A DNA stretch of 64,000 nt from Rhodococcus sp. 4CII. Its GTDB lineage: Bacteria > Actinomycetota > Actinomycetes > Mycobacteriales > Mycobacteriaceae. This document shows positions 51,455 to 60,016 of the stretch, piece by piece; position 1 is the stretch's first letter, and every line of letters starts with the position of its first letter. Location: NCBI RefSeq assembly GCF_014256275.1, contig NZ_JACCFE010000002.1, positions 3,514,001 to 3,578,000 of the forward strand, read 5' to 3'. The notes below the pieces were generated by a model that was given only the letters and a program-made list of their open reading frames with translations, did not search any database and had not been told where the DNA came from. Made by a program: the position numbers and the translations under genes.

Positions 51455-52064
51455 GGCTGGTCTCCGCGGTGATAGGACGGGCCGTTGTGGGCAGGGTGGG
51501 ACGGCGGGTGGTTTCGTAGGTGTCGATGTCCTCGACGTCACGCAGAGTCAGGCTGATGTCGTCGTAGCCGTGGAGCAGCCGCCAACGGGCGTTGTCGTCG
51601 AGTTCGAACGGGTAGCTCGCACCGCTGGTCCGCACTTCCCTGCGAACCAGGTCGACGGTCACCGGACAATCCGGGCGGGCCTCGATCAGGTTCCAGAGTT
51701 CGTCGATCACCGACTGCTCGAGGGTGACGGTCAGGAGTCCGTTCTTCAGGGAGTTGCCGCGGAAGATGTCCCCGAACCGTGGGGCGAGGACCACCTTGAA
51801 GCCGTAGTTCTGCAGCGCCCAGACCGCCATCTCCCGGGACGACCCGACCCCGAAGTTCTCCCCTGCCACCAGGATTGTCGCGTTCCGGAAGTCAGGCTGG
51901 TTCAGCACGAACTCCGGGTCGAGGCGCCAGTCGTGGAGCAGGGCGTCCGCATACCCTTCCTTGGTGACTCCGACGCAGAAACGCGCCGGAATGATCTGGT
52001 CGGTGTCGACATCGGAGATCCGCAGCGGCGCCGCGATTCCCGTGTGTTCGGCGAAAGCATCCAT
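51447..52064 (-). CDS. leuD: LeuD-like hydro-lyase small subunit
   Basis: A 205-residue small subunit of the 3-isopropylmalate dehydratase family. The swivelling-domain motif is intact: VAGENFGVGSSREMAVWAL; DTDQIIPARF near the N-terminus and PRFGDIFRGNSLKNGLL are also typical. With the large subunit encoded six bases upstream it isomerises or hydrates a 2- or 3-hydroxy acid by elimination and re-addition of water. The operon context (RraA-like aldolase, keto-acid oxidoreductase, MatC-type carrier, own regulator) suggests a catabolic role with another substrate, not leucine synthesis, so the symbol marks the family only. Confidence 0.82.
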   Translation of the reverse strand: MDAFAEHTGIAAPLRISDVDTDQIIPARFCVGVTKEGYADALLHDWRLDPEFVLNQPDFRNATILVAGENFGVGSSREMAVWALQNYGFKVVLAPRFGDIFRGNSLKNGLLTVTLEQSVIDELWNLIEARPDCPVTVDLVRREVRTSGASYPFELDDNARWRLLHGYDDISLTLRDVEDIDTYETTRRPTLPTTARPITAETSHA

Positions 52065-52070
52065 CGGTTG

Positions 52071-53474
52071 TCAGTCCTTCAAGTCTGCGGGCGCGGTCAG
52101 GCGCCCGGTGATCGCGGTCGCGGCGGCCACCGCGGGTGAGACGAGATGCGTCATCACGCCTCGTCCCTGACGGCCCTCGAAGTTGCGGTTGTTGGTCGAC
52201 GCGGCCCGTTGACCCGGCCGTAGGCGGTCGTCGTTGAGGGCCACGCACATCGAGCATCCGGAGTACCGCAGCGGGGCACCGGCGGCGGCGAAGATTTCGT
52301 CGAGACCTTCCTCGACGGCCTGGGCGCGGACGGCCTCCGACCCGGGGACGACGAGGACTTCGACTCCTGGTGCGATCCGCCGACCTTCCCACACCGCGGC
52401 GACCTGCCGCAGGTCCTCGATCCGTCCGTTGGTGCACGAGCCGATGAACACCGCATCGACCTCGATGTCGCGCAGCGAAGCCCCCGGGGTCATCTGCATG
52501 TAGGCCAGAGCGCGTTCGGCGGCGGCTCGGTCCACCGAATCGAGAAAGGTGTTCGGATCGGGGACGCAGCCGTCGAGCGGGACGGATTGGGCCGGGGTCG
52601 TCCCCCAGGACACCCGGGGGGCGATGGTGGCGGCGTCGATGTGGACTTCCTTGTCGAAGACTGCGTCGTCGTCGGAATGGAAGGTGCGCCAGTACTCGGC
52701 CTCGTCCTCGAACGCCGCACCGGCCGGCACGTGCGGGCGACCGCGCAGGTACTCGATGGTGACCTCGTCCGGTGCGATGAGACCGGCCCGGGCACCCGCT
52801 TCGATGGTCATGTTGCACACCGTCATCCGGCCTTCCATCGACAGGGCGCGAATCGCCTCACCCTGGTATTCGATTACATAGCCCTGCCCGCCGCCGGTGC
52901 CGATCTGCTCGATCACCGTCAGGATGAGGTCCTTCGCTGTCGCCCCGGCCGACAGCATCCCGTCGACGATCACGCGCATGTTCTTCATCGGCGCCATCGG
53001 CAGGGTTTGGGTGGCGAGGACGTGCTCGACCTGGCTGGTGCCGATGCCGAAGGCGAGCACTCCGAATGCACCGTGCGTGCTGGTGTGCGAGTCGCAGCAG
53101 ACCAGCGTCATTCCGGGCTGGGTCAATCCCAGCTCCGGCCCGATCACGTGAACGATGCCCCGGGCGGAATCACCCAACGAATACAGTTCGATCCCAAAAT
53201 CGCGGCAGTTCCGACGGATGTGGTCGAGCTGCTCGACTGCGGCCGGGTCGGTGATGGGGCGCAGCACATCGTCGGTGGGGGTGTTGTGGTCCTCGGTACC
53301 GACGGTCAGGTCCGGTCGCCGGACGGTGCGGCCGGCGGCGCGCAGGCCCGCGAATGCGGCCGGAGTATTCACCTCGTGCAACAGGTGAAGGTCGATGTAG
53401 ATCAGATCCGGCTCACCCTCGGCGGAGCGCACGACGTGGCTCCTCCAGATCTTGTCCGCCAGCGTGTAACCCAT
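52071..53474 (-). CDS. leuC: LeuC-like hydro-lyase large subunit
   Basis: A 467-residue aconitase-family subunit from ATG 53474 (AAGGAAC upstream; the frame is open further but homology starts here: GYTLADKIWRSHVV). The three Cys ligands of the 4Fe-4S cluster are in FIGSCTNGRIEDL and YSGCSMC. Substrate and cluster residues such as VCCDSHTSTHGAFGVLAFGI and HLLHEVNTPAAF are present. It works with the LeuD-like subunit. Because the neighbours point to organic-acid breakdown, likely reactions are those of citraconate, dimethylmaleate or a substituted malate. It is the first gene of an operon divergent from an AsnC regulator. Confidence 0.84.
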   Translation of the reverse strand: MGYTLADKIWRSHVVRSAEGEPDLIYIDLHLLHEVNTPAAFAGLRAAGRTVRRPDLTVGTEDHNTPTDDVLRPITDPAAVEQLDHIRRNCRDFGIELYSLGDSARGIVHVIGPELGLTQPGMTLVCCDSHTSTHGAFGVLAFGIGTSQVEHVLATQTLPMAPMKNMRVIVDGMLSAGATAKDLILTVIEQIGTGGGQGYVIEYQGEAIRALSMEGRMTVCNMTIEAGARAGLIAPDEVTIEYLRGRPHVPAGAAFEDEAEYWRTFHSDDDAVFDKEVHIDAATIAPRVSWGTTPAQSVPLDGCVPDPNTFLDSVDRAAAERALAYMQMTPGASLRDIEVDAVFIGSCTNGRIEDLRQVAAVWEGRRIAPGVEVLVVPGSEAVRAQAVEEGLDEIFAAAGAPLRYSGCSMCVALNDDRLRPGQRAASTNNRNFEGRQGRGVMTHLVSPAVAAATAITGRLTAPADLKD

Positions 53475-53626
53475 GGTCAGCGCCTGTTCCTTCCCGTATC
53501 CCGCGGCCGCTACCGACGACGGTCGCGGTCGGCGGCGTGTCGGGCGATCACTCGTCGCCCGACCACCCGTTGCTCGATGTGACACACAACATAGACAGAC
53601 CTGTACCGTGAGATAAACCGACAACG

Positions 53627-53696
53627 AGAAATTGCTGCCAAGTGCTCAACGGCAACGGCCGAGCGCATAGCCGAGTGCGCATTTGGACCAATTTCT
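53627..53696. promoter_or_regulatory. Paired AGAAATTG half-sites in the leuC-asnC divergent region
   Basis: AGAAATTG (53627-53634) and its exact reverse complement CAATTTCT (53689-53696) are 62 bp apart centre to centre, close to six helical turns, in the 243-base gap between leuC and the AsnC gene. Lrp/AsnC regulators bind several phased sites, so these may be its operators. The right half-site is 21 bases before the regulator's start. Confidence 0.45.
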
Positions 53697-53717
53697 ACCC
53701 TCGCGACAGGACCACCG

Positions 53718-54191
53718 ATGGACGGCTTCGACAAACTCGACCTCGACCTGCTCCGACTCCTCGTCGAAGAGCCCCGAGCCGGCGTTCGCGAGTACTCCCG
53801 CAGACTCAACATCGCCCGCAACACCGCCCAGGCCCGGATCACCAAGTTGGAGAAGGCCGGCGTGATCGTGACCTGGCGCCCCCAGATCAACCTCGCCCCA
53901 CTCGGCTATGCCGTCATGGCGTTCGTGCACGTCCACATCGCGCAGAGCCAGGTCAACGAAACCCTCGAACGGCTGACCGCGATCCCGGAACTGATCGAGG
54001 CCAACACCGTCTCCGGCGAAGGGGACCTGCTGTGCCGGTTCGTCGCCCGCGACAACTCCCACTTCGAGGATGTGCTGCAGGCCGTCATGAAAACCGAGGG
54101 CGTGCTGCGCACCCGCTCCGAGATCGTCCTGAGCCGACGTATCTGGCCGCGAACCGTTCCGATCGTGGAGAAGCTCCGAGCCGAGAGCTGA
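53718..54191 (+). CDS. Lrp/AsnC family regulator
   Basis: A 157-residue regulator. ATG 53718 follows ACAGGACC. The N-terminal helix-turn-helix reads LRLLVEEPRAGVREYSRRLN and IARNTAQARITKLEKAGVI; the C-terminal RAM ligand domain spans about residues 65-145 (AVMAFVHVHIAQSQVNETLE, GEGDLLCRFVARD). AsnC proteins bind amino acids or related small molecules, which agrees with keto-acid metabolism encoded by the divergent operon. The next gene downstream is a MatC-type carrier, so it probably regulates both directions. Confidence 0.87.
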   Translation: MDGFDKLDLDLLRLLVEEPRAGVREYSRRLNIARNTAQARITKLEKAGVIVTWRPQINLAPLGYAVMAFVHVHIAQSQVNETLERLTAIPELIEANTVSGEGDLLCRFVARDNSHFEDVLQAVMKTEGVLRTRSEIVLSRRIWPRTVPIVEKLRAES

Positions 54192-54503
54192 ACTGCTGTA
54201 GATGCGCGGCCGGTCGAGCCTCTGGCCCGGTGTGCGGAAAACAGCTGAACGATCAGGATGACGAGAACTCGAATGCTGAGCCATTGGCTCAACCGGTCAC
54301 GATCGCGGTGCGCCCTGTTGAGCATCTGGATGCTTTCTGACCTCGTCGGTTGATTCTGTGACTGCCATCACCCTTCAATAGCGGTGTGCAGCGGCGCCAC
54401 CTGGACCTTCGGGGATCGGGCGCCGCCGCAATCGGCTCACTGCCACCGGCGTCATGCCGGCAGGCGCTCGGATTCCCGGGCATCACCGAAAGGGTTATCT
54501 CCG
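54192..54503. other. Intergenic region with one inverted repeat
   Basis: The gap before the carrier gene has TGAGCC-ATT-GGCTCA (54277-54291), a perfect 6-bp-arm repeat that may be a weak terminator of the AsnC gene or an operator for the carrier. No gene is recognised. Confidence 0.4.
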
Positions 54504-55922
54504 ATGGTCTACTTCGTCTCGATCGCGGCGCTGATAGCGCTGTTCGCGATCGGCACCATGACACCCATCAACATGGGTGTGCTGGCGTTCGCCGCCGCCT
54601 TCGTCATCGGTGGCTGGCTGTCCGGATTGTCCATGGACGACATCTTCGGGTTCTTCCCCGGCAGCATCTTCACCATCATCGTCGGAATCACCCTGTTGTT
54701 CGGCATCGCCCGGGTCAACGGCACCGTCGATCTGATCGTCTCCGGGGCCCTCAAACTCGTCCGGGGCAAACGCTGGGCCATCGTCTGGCTGATGTTCTTC
54801 CTCGGTGCCGGCCTGATGACCATGGGCTCGGTGCTCGCCGTCGGCATGCTCGCCCCCATTGCCATGCCGATCGCCAAACGCTACAAGATCGATCCGCTGC
54901 TGATGGGCATGATGATCAGTCACGGCGTACTCGGTGCCGCCTTCTCCCCGATCACGGTGTACGGGGCATTCACCAACGGCTGGCTCCAGTCCGCGGGCCT
55001 ACCGACCAACCCCCTTGCCCTGTACCTGATTCCGCTCGGTCTCAGCTTCGTGCTCGCCCTCGGCCTCTTCCTCGTCCGTGGCCGCGACCTGCTCCGCGCG
55101 GACGACCAGGTCATCGACGTCGACGACCTCAGCGGCCCCGACCAGCCCTCTGTGGCCGGCGGCTCCGCGCCGCAGCCCCGCGGCGGCGACCTCATTCACT
55201 CCGGCGCGAGCGCCGGCCAGCACGCTGCCTCCGCACGGCCCGGCGCCGGCCCGATGGTTCTGACCACCGGGTCGCCGCAGCCGACCAACGACGTCGATCG
55301 GCTCGAAGAAGTCGAAGCCACCGGATTCACCCCGATTCGCGTCGCCACCCTGCTCGGCATGGTTGCCCTGCTCATCGGATCGGCGGTGTTCCAGATCGAC
55401 GTCGGCGTGTGTTCGATGGTCATCGCGGCCATCCTCCTCGTACTCGCCCCCAACAAGCACAAGCCCGCCGTCAACAATGTCACCTGGTCCGCCGTCCTCC
55501 TCGTCTGCGGAATGCTTACCTATATGAGCGTGCTCAAGGCGAACGGCACCCTCGAATTCCTCGGTGACGCCGCCGCGTCACTGGGATCCCCGCTACTGAC
55601 CGCGCTGATTCTCTGCTACGCCGTCGCCGCCGTGTCCGCGGTCGGCTCGTCCATCGGCACCCTCGGCATCGTCCTCCCGCTCGCCGCACCGCTGCTGATG
55701 ATGGGAGAGGTCGGCCTCATCGGATTCGTTGCCGCCGTATCGTTCTCCGCCGTCATCGTCGACGTCAGCCCCTTGTCGAGCAACGGTGTCATGGTCCTGG
55801 CCAACGCCCAAGTCCCCGACCGGGACAAGTTCCAACGCGCGCTCTTCAAATACACCGGCTACATCGTGCTCGTCGCGCCGATCCTTGCGTGGCTCCTCGT
55901 GGTACTCCCCACCTCCATGTAG
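54504..55922 (+). CDS. MatC-type dicarboxylate carrier
   Basis: A 472-residue carrier with about eleven to thirteen membrane segments. ATG 54504 follows GAAAGGG. The N-terminal part (IAALIALFAIGTMTPINMGV, VIGGWLSGLSMDDIFGFFPG) is typical of the MatC N-terminal domain found in malonate/dicarboxylate carriers of rhizobia. A long polar loop (about residues 195-275, with DDQVIDVDDLSGPDQPSVAG) separates the two halves; the second half has SVAFSAVIVDVSP-like SFSAVIVDVSPLSSNGVMVL. It would import a dicarboxylate, most likely the substrate of the LeuCD/RraA operon across the control region. Confidence 0.8.
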   Translation: MVYFVSIAALIALFAIGTMTPINMGVLAFAAAFVIGGWLSGLSMDDIFGFFPGSIFTIIVGITLLFGIARVNGTVDLIVSGALKLVRGKRWAIVWLMFFLGAGLMTMGSVLAVGMLAPIAMPIAKRYKIDPLLMGMMISHGVLGAAFSPITVYGAFTNGWLQSAGLPTNPLALYLIPLGLSFVLALGLFLVRGRDLLRADDQVIDVDDLSGPDQPSVAGGSAPQPRGGDLIHSGASAGQHAASARPGAGPMVLTTGSPQPTNDVDRLEEVEATGFTPIRVATLLGMVALLIGSAVFQIDVGVCSMVIAAILLVLAPNKHKPAVNNVTWSAVLLVCGMLTYMSVLKANGTLEFLGDAAASLGSPLLTALILCYAVAAVSAVGSSIGTLGIVLPLAAPLLMMGEVGLIGFVAAVSFSAVIVDVSPLSSNGVMVLANAQVPDRDKFQRALFKYTGYIVLVAPILAWLLVVLPTSM

Positions 55923-56107
55923 TCCGGACAACGGCAGGTCAGGGCTTCCTGTCATGGGCCGCTTTCCGGATGTGCCGCTCATCGTTCGCTTCCGCACGCA
56001 CATCCGCTTGGCGTGGTGGTGAACCGGTCCTCGGTGTGACCTGACCATGATTCTTTCGCGCCATGCTGGTCTGTACACCGAGTACCGAGTCACGGGAGGC
56101 TGACACC

Positions 56108-56671
56108 ATGCGAAAACTGACCTTCGGCATGAACCTGAGCCTGGACGGCTACATCGCCGCGCCCGGCGACGACCTCGGCTGGAGTGTGCCGAGCGCCGAG
56201 CTGTTCCAGTGGTGGTCCGACCGGGTGGGGGCGACCGGCACGGCGCTGTACGGGCGCAAGCTGTGGGAGACGATGAGCTCCCACTGGCCGACCGCCGACC
56301 AGCAGCCGGGTGCCACACCGGCGGACATCGAGTTCGCCCGCCGCTGGCGGGACATGCCGAAGGTGGTGTTCTCCTCGACGAGCCGCACGGTCGACTGGAA
56401 CACCCGCCTGGTCACCGGCGACGCGATCACCGAGATCACCCGGCTCAAGGCCGAGGACGGCGGCCCCATGGATATCGGCGGCGCCACACTCGCCGCAGGG
56501 GCTATGCGGGCCGGGCTGATCGACGAGTACGTGCTGGTCACCCATCCGGTCCTGGTAGGCGGCGGCACGCCGTTCTTTGCGCCCCTGGACAACTGGGTGA
56601 ACCTGACCCTGGCGGAGACCCGGACGTTCCCCGACGGCGTGGTCCTGACCAGGTACGAGACCAGGCGCTGA
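56108..56671 (+). CDS. Dihydrofolate-reductase-like (RibD C-terminal) family protein
   Basis: A 187-residue protein from ATG 56108. The opening RKLTFGMNLSLDGYIAAPGD, the WETMSSHWP segment, KVVFSSTSRTVDWNTRLV and the DIGGATLAAGAMRAGLIDEY region followed by HPVLVGGGTPFF are the hallmarks of this family, which shares the fold of dihydrofolate reductase and the RibD reductase domain. Many copies occur in actinobacteria, probably as NADPH-dependent reductases or flavin/folate-binding proteins without known substrates. It is preceded by a 185-base gap and is transcribed alone. Confidence 0.83.
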   Translation: MRKLTFGMNLSLDGYIAAPGDDLGWSVPSAELFQWWSDRVGATGTALYGRKLWETMSSHWPTADQQPGATPADIEFARRWRDMPKVVFSSTSRTVDWNTRLVTGDAITEITRLKAEDGGPMDIGGATLAAGAMRAGLIDEYVLVTHPVLVGGGTPFFAPLDNWVNLTLAETRTFPDGVVLTRYETRR

Positions 56672-57239
56672 GTACCCCACCTCGAATCGGCCCGGGCTTC
56701 GGACCGCCCGAGGATCTCGTGGCGCTGTGTTTCGAGGCGATCGTGATACCCGTCCCGGATCACAGGCCGTGTATGTGAGGGATCCCACCGGTTATCGATC
56801 GCAGTACAACCGAGGAATCGTGCGCGCCTTCTGACCTGATGGGAAATCCCTGGTCAGCCCACTCCATAATTTCTGCAGTCGCCACTGTAGACATTGAAGT
56901 GTCGGCGTTGTATCGTTTCTCTCGTCGCAAGGAAAGAGTTCACGGGGTGCGGGAGGGGATGAACTGCCCGCAGAGAAGTACCGCAGAAGAAGACGTGCCG
57001 GGGCATGGGTTGATGTGAGTGTGTAAGGCCCCGGCGCATTCTTCCGGCGGCCGGGTGGCACAACGAGCCCGAACGCCGGAAGAAGTGCAGTGAATAGAGA
57101 AATGGAAACCGCTCCGGCCCCCGGTGCCTCACGGCGCCGGGGGCCCTGACCATGTGAAAGGTGTCACCCCATTCAGCAAGATTCGCGCGACCGCGGCCCG
57201 GCCGCAAAGTTCGACGACGAGGACTACCCGGCCTACAGC
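56672..57239. other. Leader region of the MerR gene with a strong hairpin
   Basis: No gene is secure here. At 57116-57145 GGCCCCCGGTGCC pairs with GGCGCCGGGGGCC (13 bp, one T-G pair) over a TCAC loop, only about 95 bases before the MerR ATG. A second GC-rich stem is possible near 57028-57058. An A/T-richer stretch near 56885-56935 with TTGAAG and TATCGT may hold a promoter. The structure may attenuate MerR expression or end a short leader RNA. Confidence 0.5.
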
Positions 57240-57530
57240 ATGGGCCACGCCGCCGAGATCCTCGGCGTGACACAAGCATTCCTTCGCAGCCTCGACGCCG
57301 CGAAGCTTCTCACCCCCGGGCGTTCCGAGGGCGGGCATCGCCGCTACTCCCGATACCAACTCCGTCTCGCCGCCCGCGCCCGTGAGCTGATCGATCAGGG
57401 CACCGCACTCGATTCCGCTTGCCGCATCATCATCCTCGAAGACCAACTCGCCGAGGCTCGCCGCATCAACACCGAACTCCAGCACACCCACCGCCCCCCA
57501 GCGGACGAGGCCGGACCCGCACTCGACTGA
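57240..57530 (+). CDS. MerR family regulator, start uncertain
   Basis: The MerR helix-turn-helix is clear: MGHAAEILGVTQAFLRSLDA then KLLTPGRSEGGHRRYSRYQL and RLAARARELIDQGTALDSAC, ending in a coiled-coil dimer helix (RIIILEDQLAEARRINTELQ). The length from ATG 57240 is 96 residues. Relatives begin with a segment like FDDEDYPAYSMGHAAE; the residues KFDDEDYPAYS are encoded here upstream of the ATG, but no start codon is found in that frame, while a GTG (57153) in another frame opens GVTPFSKIRATAARP. Either the start is non-canonical or a frameshift lies near 57205. No metal- or drug-binding domain is present. Confidence 0.7.
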   Translation: MGHAAEILGVTQAFLRSLDAAKLLTPGRSEGGHRRYSRYQLRLAARARELIDQGTALDSACRIIILEDQLAEARRINTELQHTHRPPADEAGPALD

Positions 57531-57756
57531 AACCGGCTGCGCCAGCGCTGCGAGGTGGGGAGGCAACCCTTCACCGGTTCGCCGTGTGAAGGTCGTCTTC
57601 CGGCAGCCGAATTTTGGTGACTCGTGATGCTCCACCCCCCCGATCGATCCACATCGATCACCGCCCTTCGCCGGTGCGCGAACGTGCCCGCAGCAACGGC
57701 TCAGGCGCGACGCGGCACCTTCCGAGCGCCGGGTTGGAAAAAAACTTCTGCGGGTG

Positions 57757-57784
57757 TGTCGATCCATCACCCTCCCCGTTCGAC
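57757..57784 (+). promoter_or_regulatory. Candidate ECF42-type promoter
   Basis: TGTCGA (57757-57762), 18 bases, then CGAC (57781-57784) matches the promoter described for ECF42 sigma factors (TGTCGA at -35, CGA/TC at -10). It lies about 50 bases before the DGPF gene, whose operon also encodes the sigma factor, so autoregulation is expected. Confidence 0.6.
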
Positions 57785-57834
57785 CTGAGGATGAGAAGGT
57801 CCGAGAGGGCCCCGACATCCAAGGAGACGGAACC

Positions 57835-58257
57835 ATGAAGTACATGCTGATCATGCGCGCCACTGACGAGACGTTCGCGGCGTTCCAGGACGTCGATTTC
57901 AACGAGATCATGGACGCGATGGGCAAGTTCAACGACGAGATGATCCGCGCCGGTGTGCTGCTCGCTGCCGAGGGTCTGGACCCCGACCCCGAGTCGGGTG
58001 TGGTGGTCGACTACTCCTCCGAAACTCCTGTGGTGACCGACGGTCCCTACGGCGAGACGAAGGAGTTGTTCGGCGGCTTCTGGATGCTCAACGTCGCGTC
58101 GCGGGAGGAGGCCGTCGAGTGGGCCAAGCGGGCGCCGATGGCCGGTCCCGGTGCCAAGGCGGAGATCCGCCGGGTCACCACGATCGACGAATTTCCGCAG
58201 GACAACGTGTGGATCCAGAAGGAGCGGGCGTGGCGCGAAGAGACCGGTCAACTCTGA
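57835..58257 (+). CDS. DGPF (YCII-related) domain protein
   Basis: A 140-residue protein; ATG 57835 follows AAGGAGA. The family features are KYMLIMRATDETFAAF at the start, DYSSETPVVTDGPYGETKEL with the DGPF-type motif (here DGPY), GGFWMLNVASREEAVEWAKR and a C-terminal PRRVTTIDEF-like RRVTTIDEFP. DGPF proteins are encoded next to ECF42 sigma factors throughout actinobacteria and proteobacteria and are thought to be part of the same response. Their activity is unknown. It overlaps the sigma gene by 4 bases. Confidence 0.85.
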   Translation: MKYMLIMRATDETFAAFQDVDFNEIMDAMGKFNDEMIRAGVLLAAEGLDPDPESGVVVDYSSETPVVTDGPYGETKELFGGFWMLNVASREEAVEWAKRAPMAGPGAKAEIRRVTTIDEFPQDNVWIQKERAWREETGQL

Positions 58258-59555
58258 GTGGGTCGACGGGCGACGGCCACACCGGGCGTGAGGCCGTCGC
58301 CGCGGTGTGGCGGATCGAGTCGGCCCGGATCGTCGGAGCGCTCGCCCGGTACACCGGCGACTTCGCGCTGGCCGAGGACCTCGCCCAGGAGGCGCTGGCC
58401 GAGGCGCTCGTGAGCTGGCCCCGCGACGGCATCCCCCACAACCCCGCGGGATGGTTGCTCACCGTCGGCCGACGCCGCGCGATCGACGCGTTCCGACGGC
58501 GCTCCGCCCTCGACGAGCGGTACCAGGCCCTGGCCCACGACCTGGGCGAGGGCGGTGCCGCGTCGGGAAGCGCGCCCGCCGACGCGGCCAGGGACGCCGG
58601 CGAGGTGTTGTGGGATCCGGATCAGATCGACGACGACATGCTCGCGCTGATGTTCATCTCCTGCCACCCCGTGTTGTCACGGGAAGCGCGGGTGGCACTC
58701 ACCCTGCGGGTGGTCGGCGGTCTGACCAGCGACGAGATCGCGAAGGTGTTCCTCGTTCCGACTGCGACCGTGCAGGCGCGCATCACCCGGGCGAAGAAGA
58801 CGCTCGGGGCGGCCCGGGTGCCGTTCGAGGTGCCGCCGGCCGGGGAGCGGTCCGAACGTCTCGGCTCGGTGCTCAGCGTGATCTATCTGATTTTCACCGA
58901 AGGGTCGTCGGCCAGTTCCGGGGATGATCTGATCCGCCTCGACCTCGCGAGTGAGGCGCAGCGCCTCGCGCGGGTGCTGAGCCGGCTGATGCCCGATGAA
59001 CCGGAGGTCCACGGACTGCTGGCGCTGCTCGAGTTGACCGCGGCGCGCTTTCCGGCGCGCACCGGGCCGGACGGGGAGCCGGTGCTGCTCGAGGACCAGG
59101 ACCGCCGTCGCTGGGATCAGGCCGCGATCCGCCGGGGACGCGCCGCGCTCGCCCGGGCCGAAGAGGTCGGCCGGGGCCTCGGGGCCTACGGACTGCAGGC
59201 GGCAATCGCCGAATGCCATGCCGTCGCCCCGTCGGTCGACGCGACCGACTGGGGGCGGATCGTCCTCGTCTACGAGGCACTCGGCCGGCTGGCGCCCTCC
59301 CCGGTGGTCGACCTCAATCGGGCCGTGGCGGTGTCCATGGCTCAGGGACCGGCCGCAGCACTGCCCATCGTGGACGAATTGGTGGTCGCCGGTGAGCTGG
59401 CGAACTCGCATCTGCTGCCGAGCGTGCGCGGGGAACTGCTCATCCGACTGGGCCGCACCGACGAGGCGCGCACCGAACTCGAGGCCGCCGTGCGGCTGTG
59501 CGGCAACGAACGCGAGCGGACGGTGCTCGAACGTAAACTCGCCGGCCTCCCCTGA
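58254..59555 (+). CDS. ECF sigma factor, ECF42 group, with C-terminal TPR-like domain
   Basis: A sigma factor of about 433 residues. Region 2 is ALARYTGDFALAEDLAQEAL, then GWLLTVGRRRAIDAFRRRSA; region 4 is RVALTLRVVGGLTSDEIAKV with VPTATVQARITRAKKT. The last 220 residues form the long helical C-terminal domain (TPR-like) typical of ECF42 (YLIFTEGSSA, LARAEEVGRGLGAYGLQAAI, VVDLNRAVAVSMAQGP). No ATG or GTG fits before region 2; the frame begins at CTG 58254, overlapping the DGPF stop as CTGA. No anti-sigma factor is encoded, as usual for this group, where the C-terminal domain regulates activity. Confidence 0.86.
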   Translation: MSGSTGDGHTGREAVAAVWRIESARIVGALARYTGDFALAEDLAQEALAEALVSWPRDGIPHNPAGWLLTVGRRRAIDAFRRRSALDERYQALAHDLGEGGAASGSAPADAARDAGEVLWDPDQIDDDMLALMFISCHPVLSREARVALTLRVVGGLTSDEIAKVFLVPTATVQARITRAKKTLGAARVPFEVPPAGERSERLGSVLSVIYLIFTEGSSASSGDDLIRLDLASEAQRLARVLSRLMPDEPEVHGLLALLELTAARFPARTGPDGEPVLLEDQDRRRWDQAAIRRGRAALARAEEVGRGLGAYGLQAAIAECHAVAPSVDATDWGRIVLVYEALGRLAPSPVVDLNRAVAVSMAQGPAAALPIVDELVVAGELANSHLLPSVRGELLIRLGRTDEARTELEAAVRLCGNERERTVLERKLAGLP

Positions 59556-59568
59556 CCTGCACGACCTG

Positions 59569-59784
59569 TTATCCCGCCGCCCAGGCCCGGTATGGGTACT
59601 CACGATCTCTGCGCGGTTCGGACGAGGCGGCCCGATAGTGATCGACGAGCGAGACCTGTTCGTCCGGAGCCGCCGGGCGCCGCTCGAGCCAGTCGACATG
59701 GCTGTCGACGTTTCGGTCTTCTGTCAGAGCCTGCTGCTCCCAGTAGATCTCCGACCGCGCCTGCGGAGTTCGCCGAACGTCCAT
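59569..59784 (-). CDS. Small hypothetical protein, 71 aa
   Basis: ATG 59784 has GGGAGGG seven bases upstream. The protein is polar and charged: MDVRRTPQARSEIYWEQQAL, then DRNVDSHVDWLERRPAAPDE and QVSLVDHYRAASSEPRRDRE, with a Tyr/Trp-containing end. It has no membrane segment and no family that I can name. It is convergent with the ECF42 gene, 13 bases away. Confidence 0.6.
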   Translation of the reverse strand: MDVRRTPQARSEIYWEQQALTEDRNVDSHVDWLERRPAAPDEQVSLVDHYRAASSEPRRDREYPYRAWAAG

Positions 59785-60016
59785 GCGTCGCCCTCCCGGG
59801 ATTGCGCGGTCAGATCGTCTCCGGGGAACCCGGACCGCGGCGACCGTCACACGCTCGCCGCGATCCGCACCCCACCGCATCGAGTCTCCACCGCACCCCG
59901 AACCCCGGACAGGGCCTTTCGGCCCTACCACCTCTGCTCGCCCCCGAGAAGAGCCGCCGTGGTCGGCCCGACGACGAACGACAACGAAGAAAGTTGCGCG
60001 GAACTATCGTCGAATC

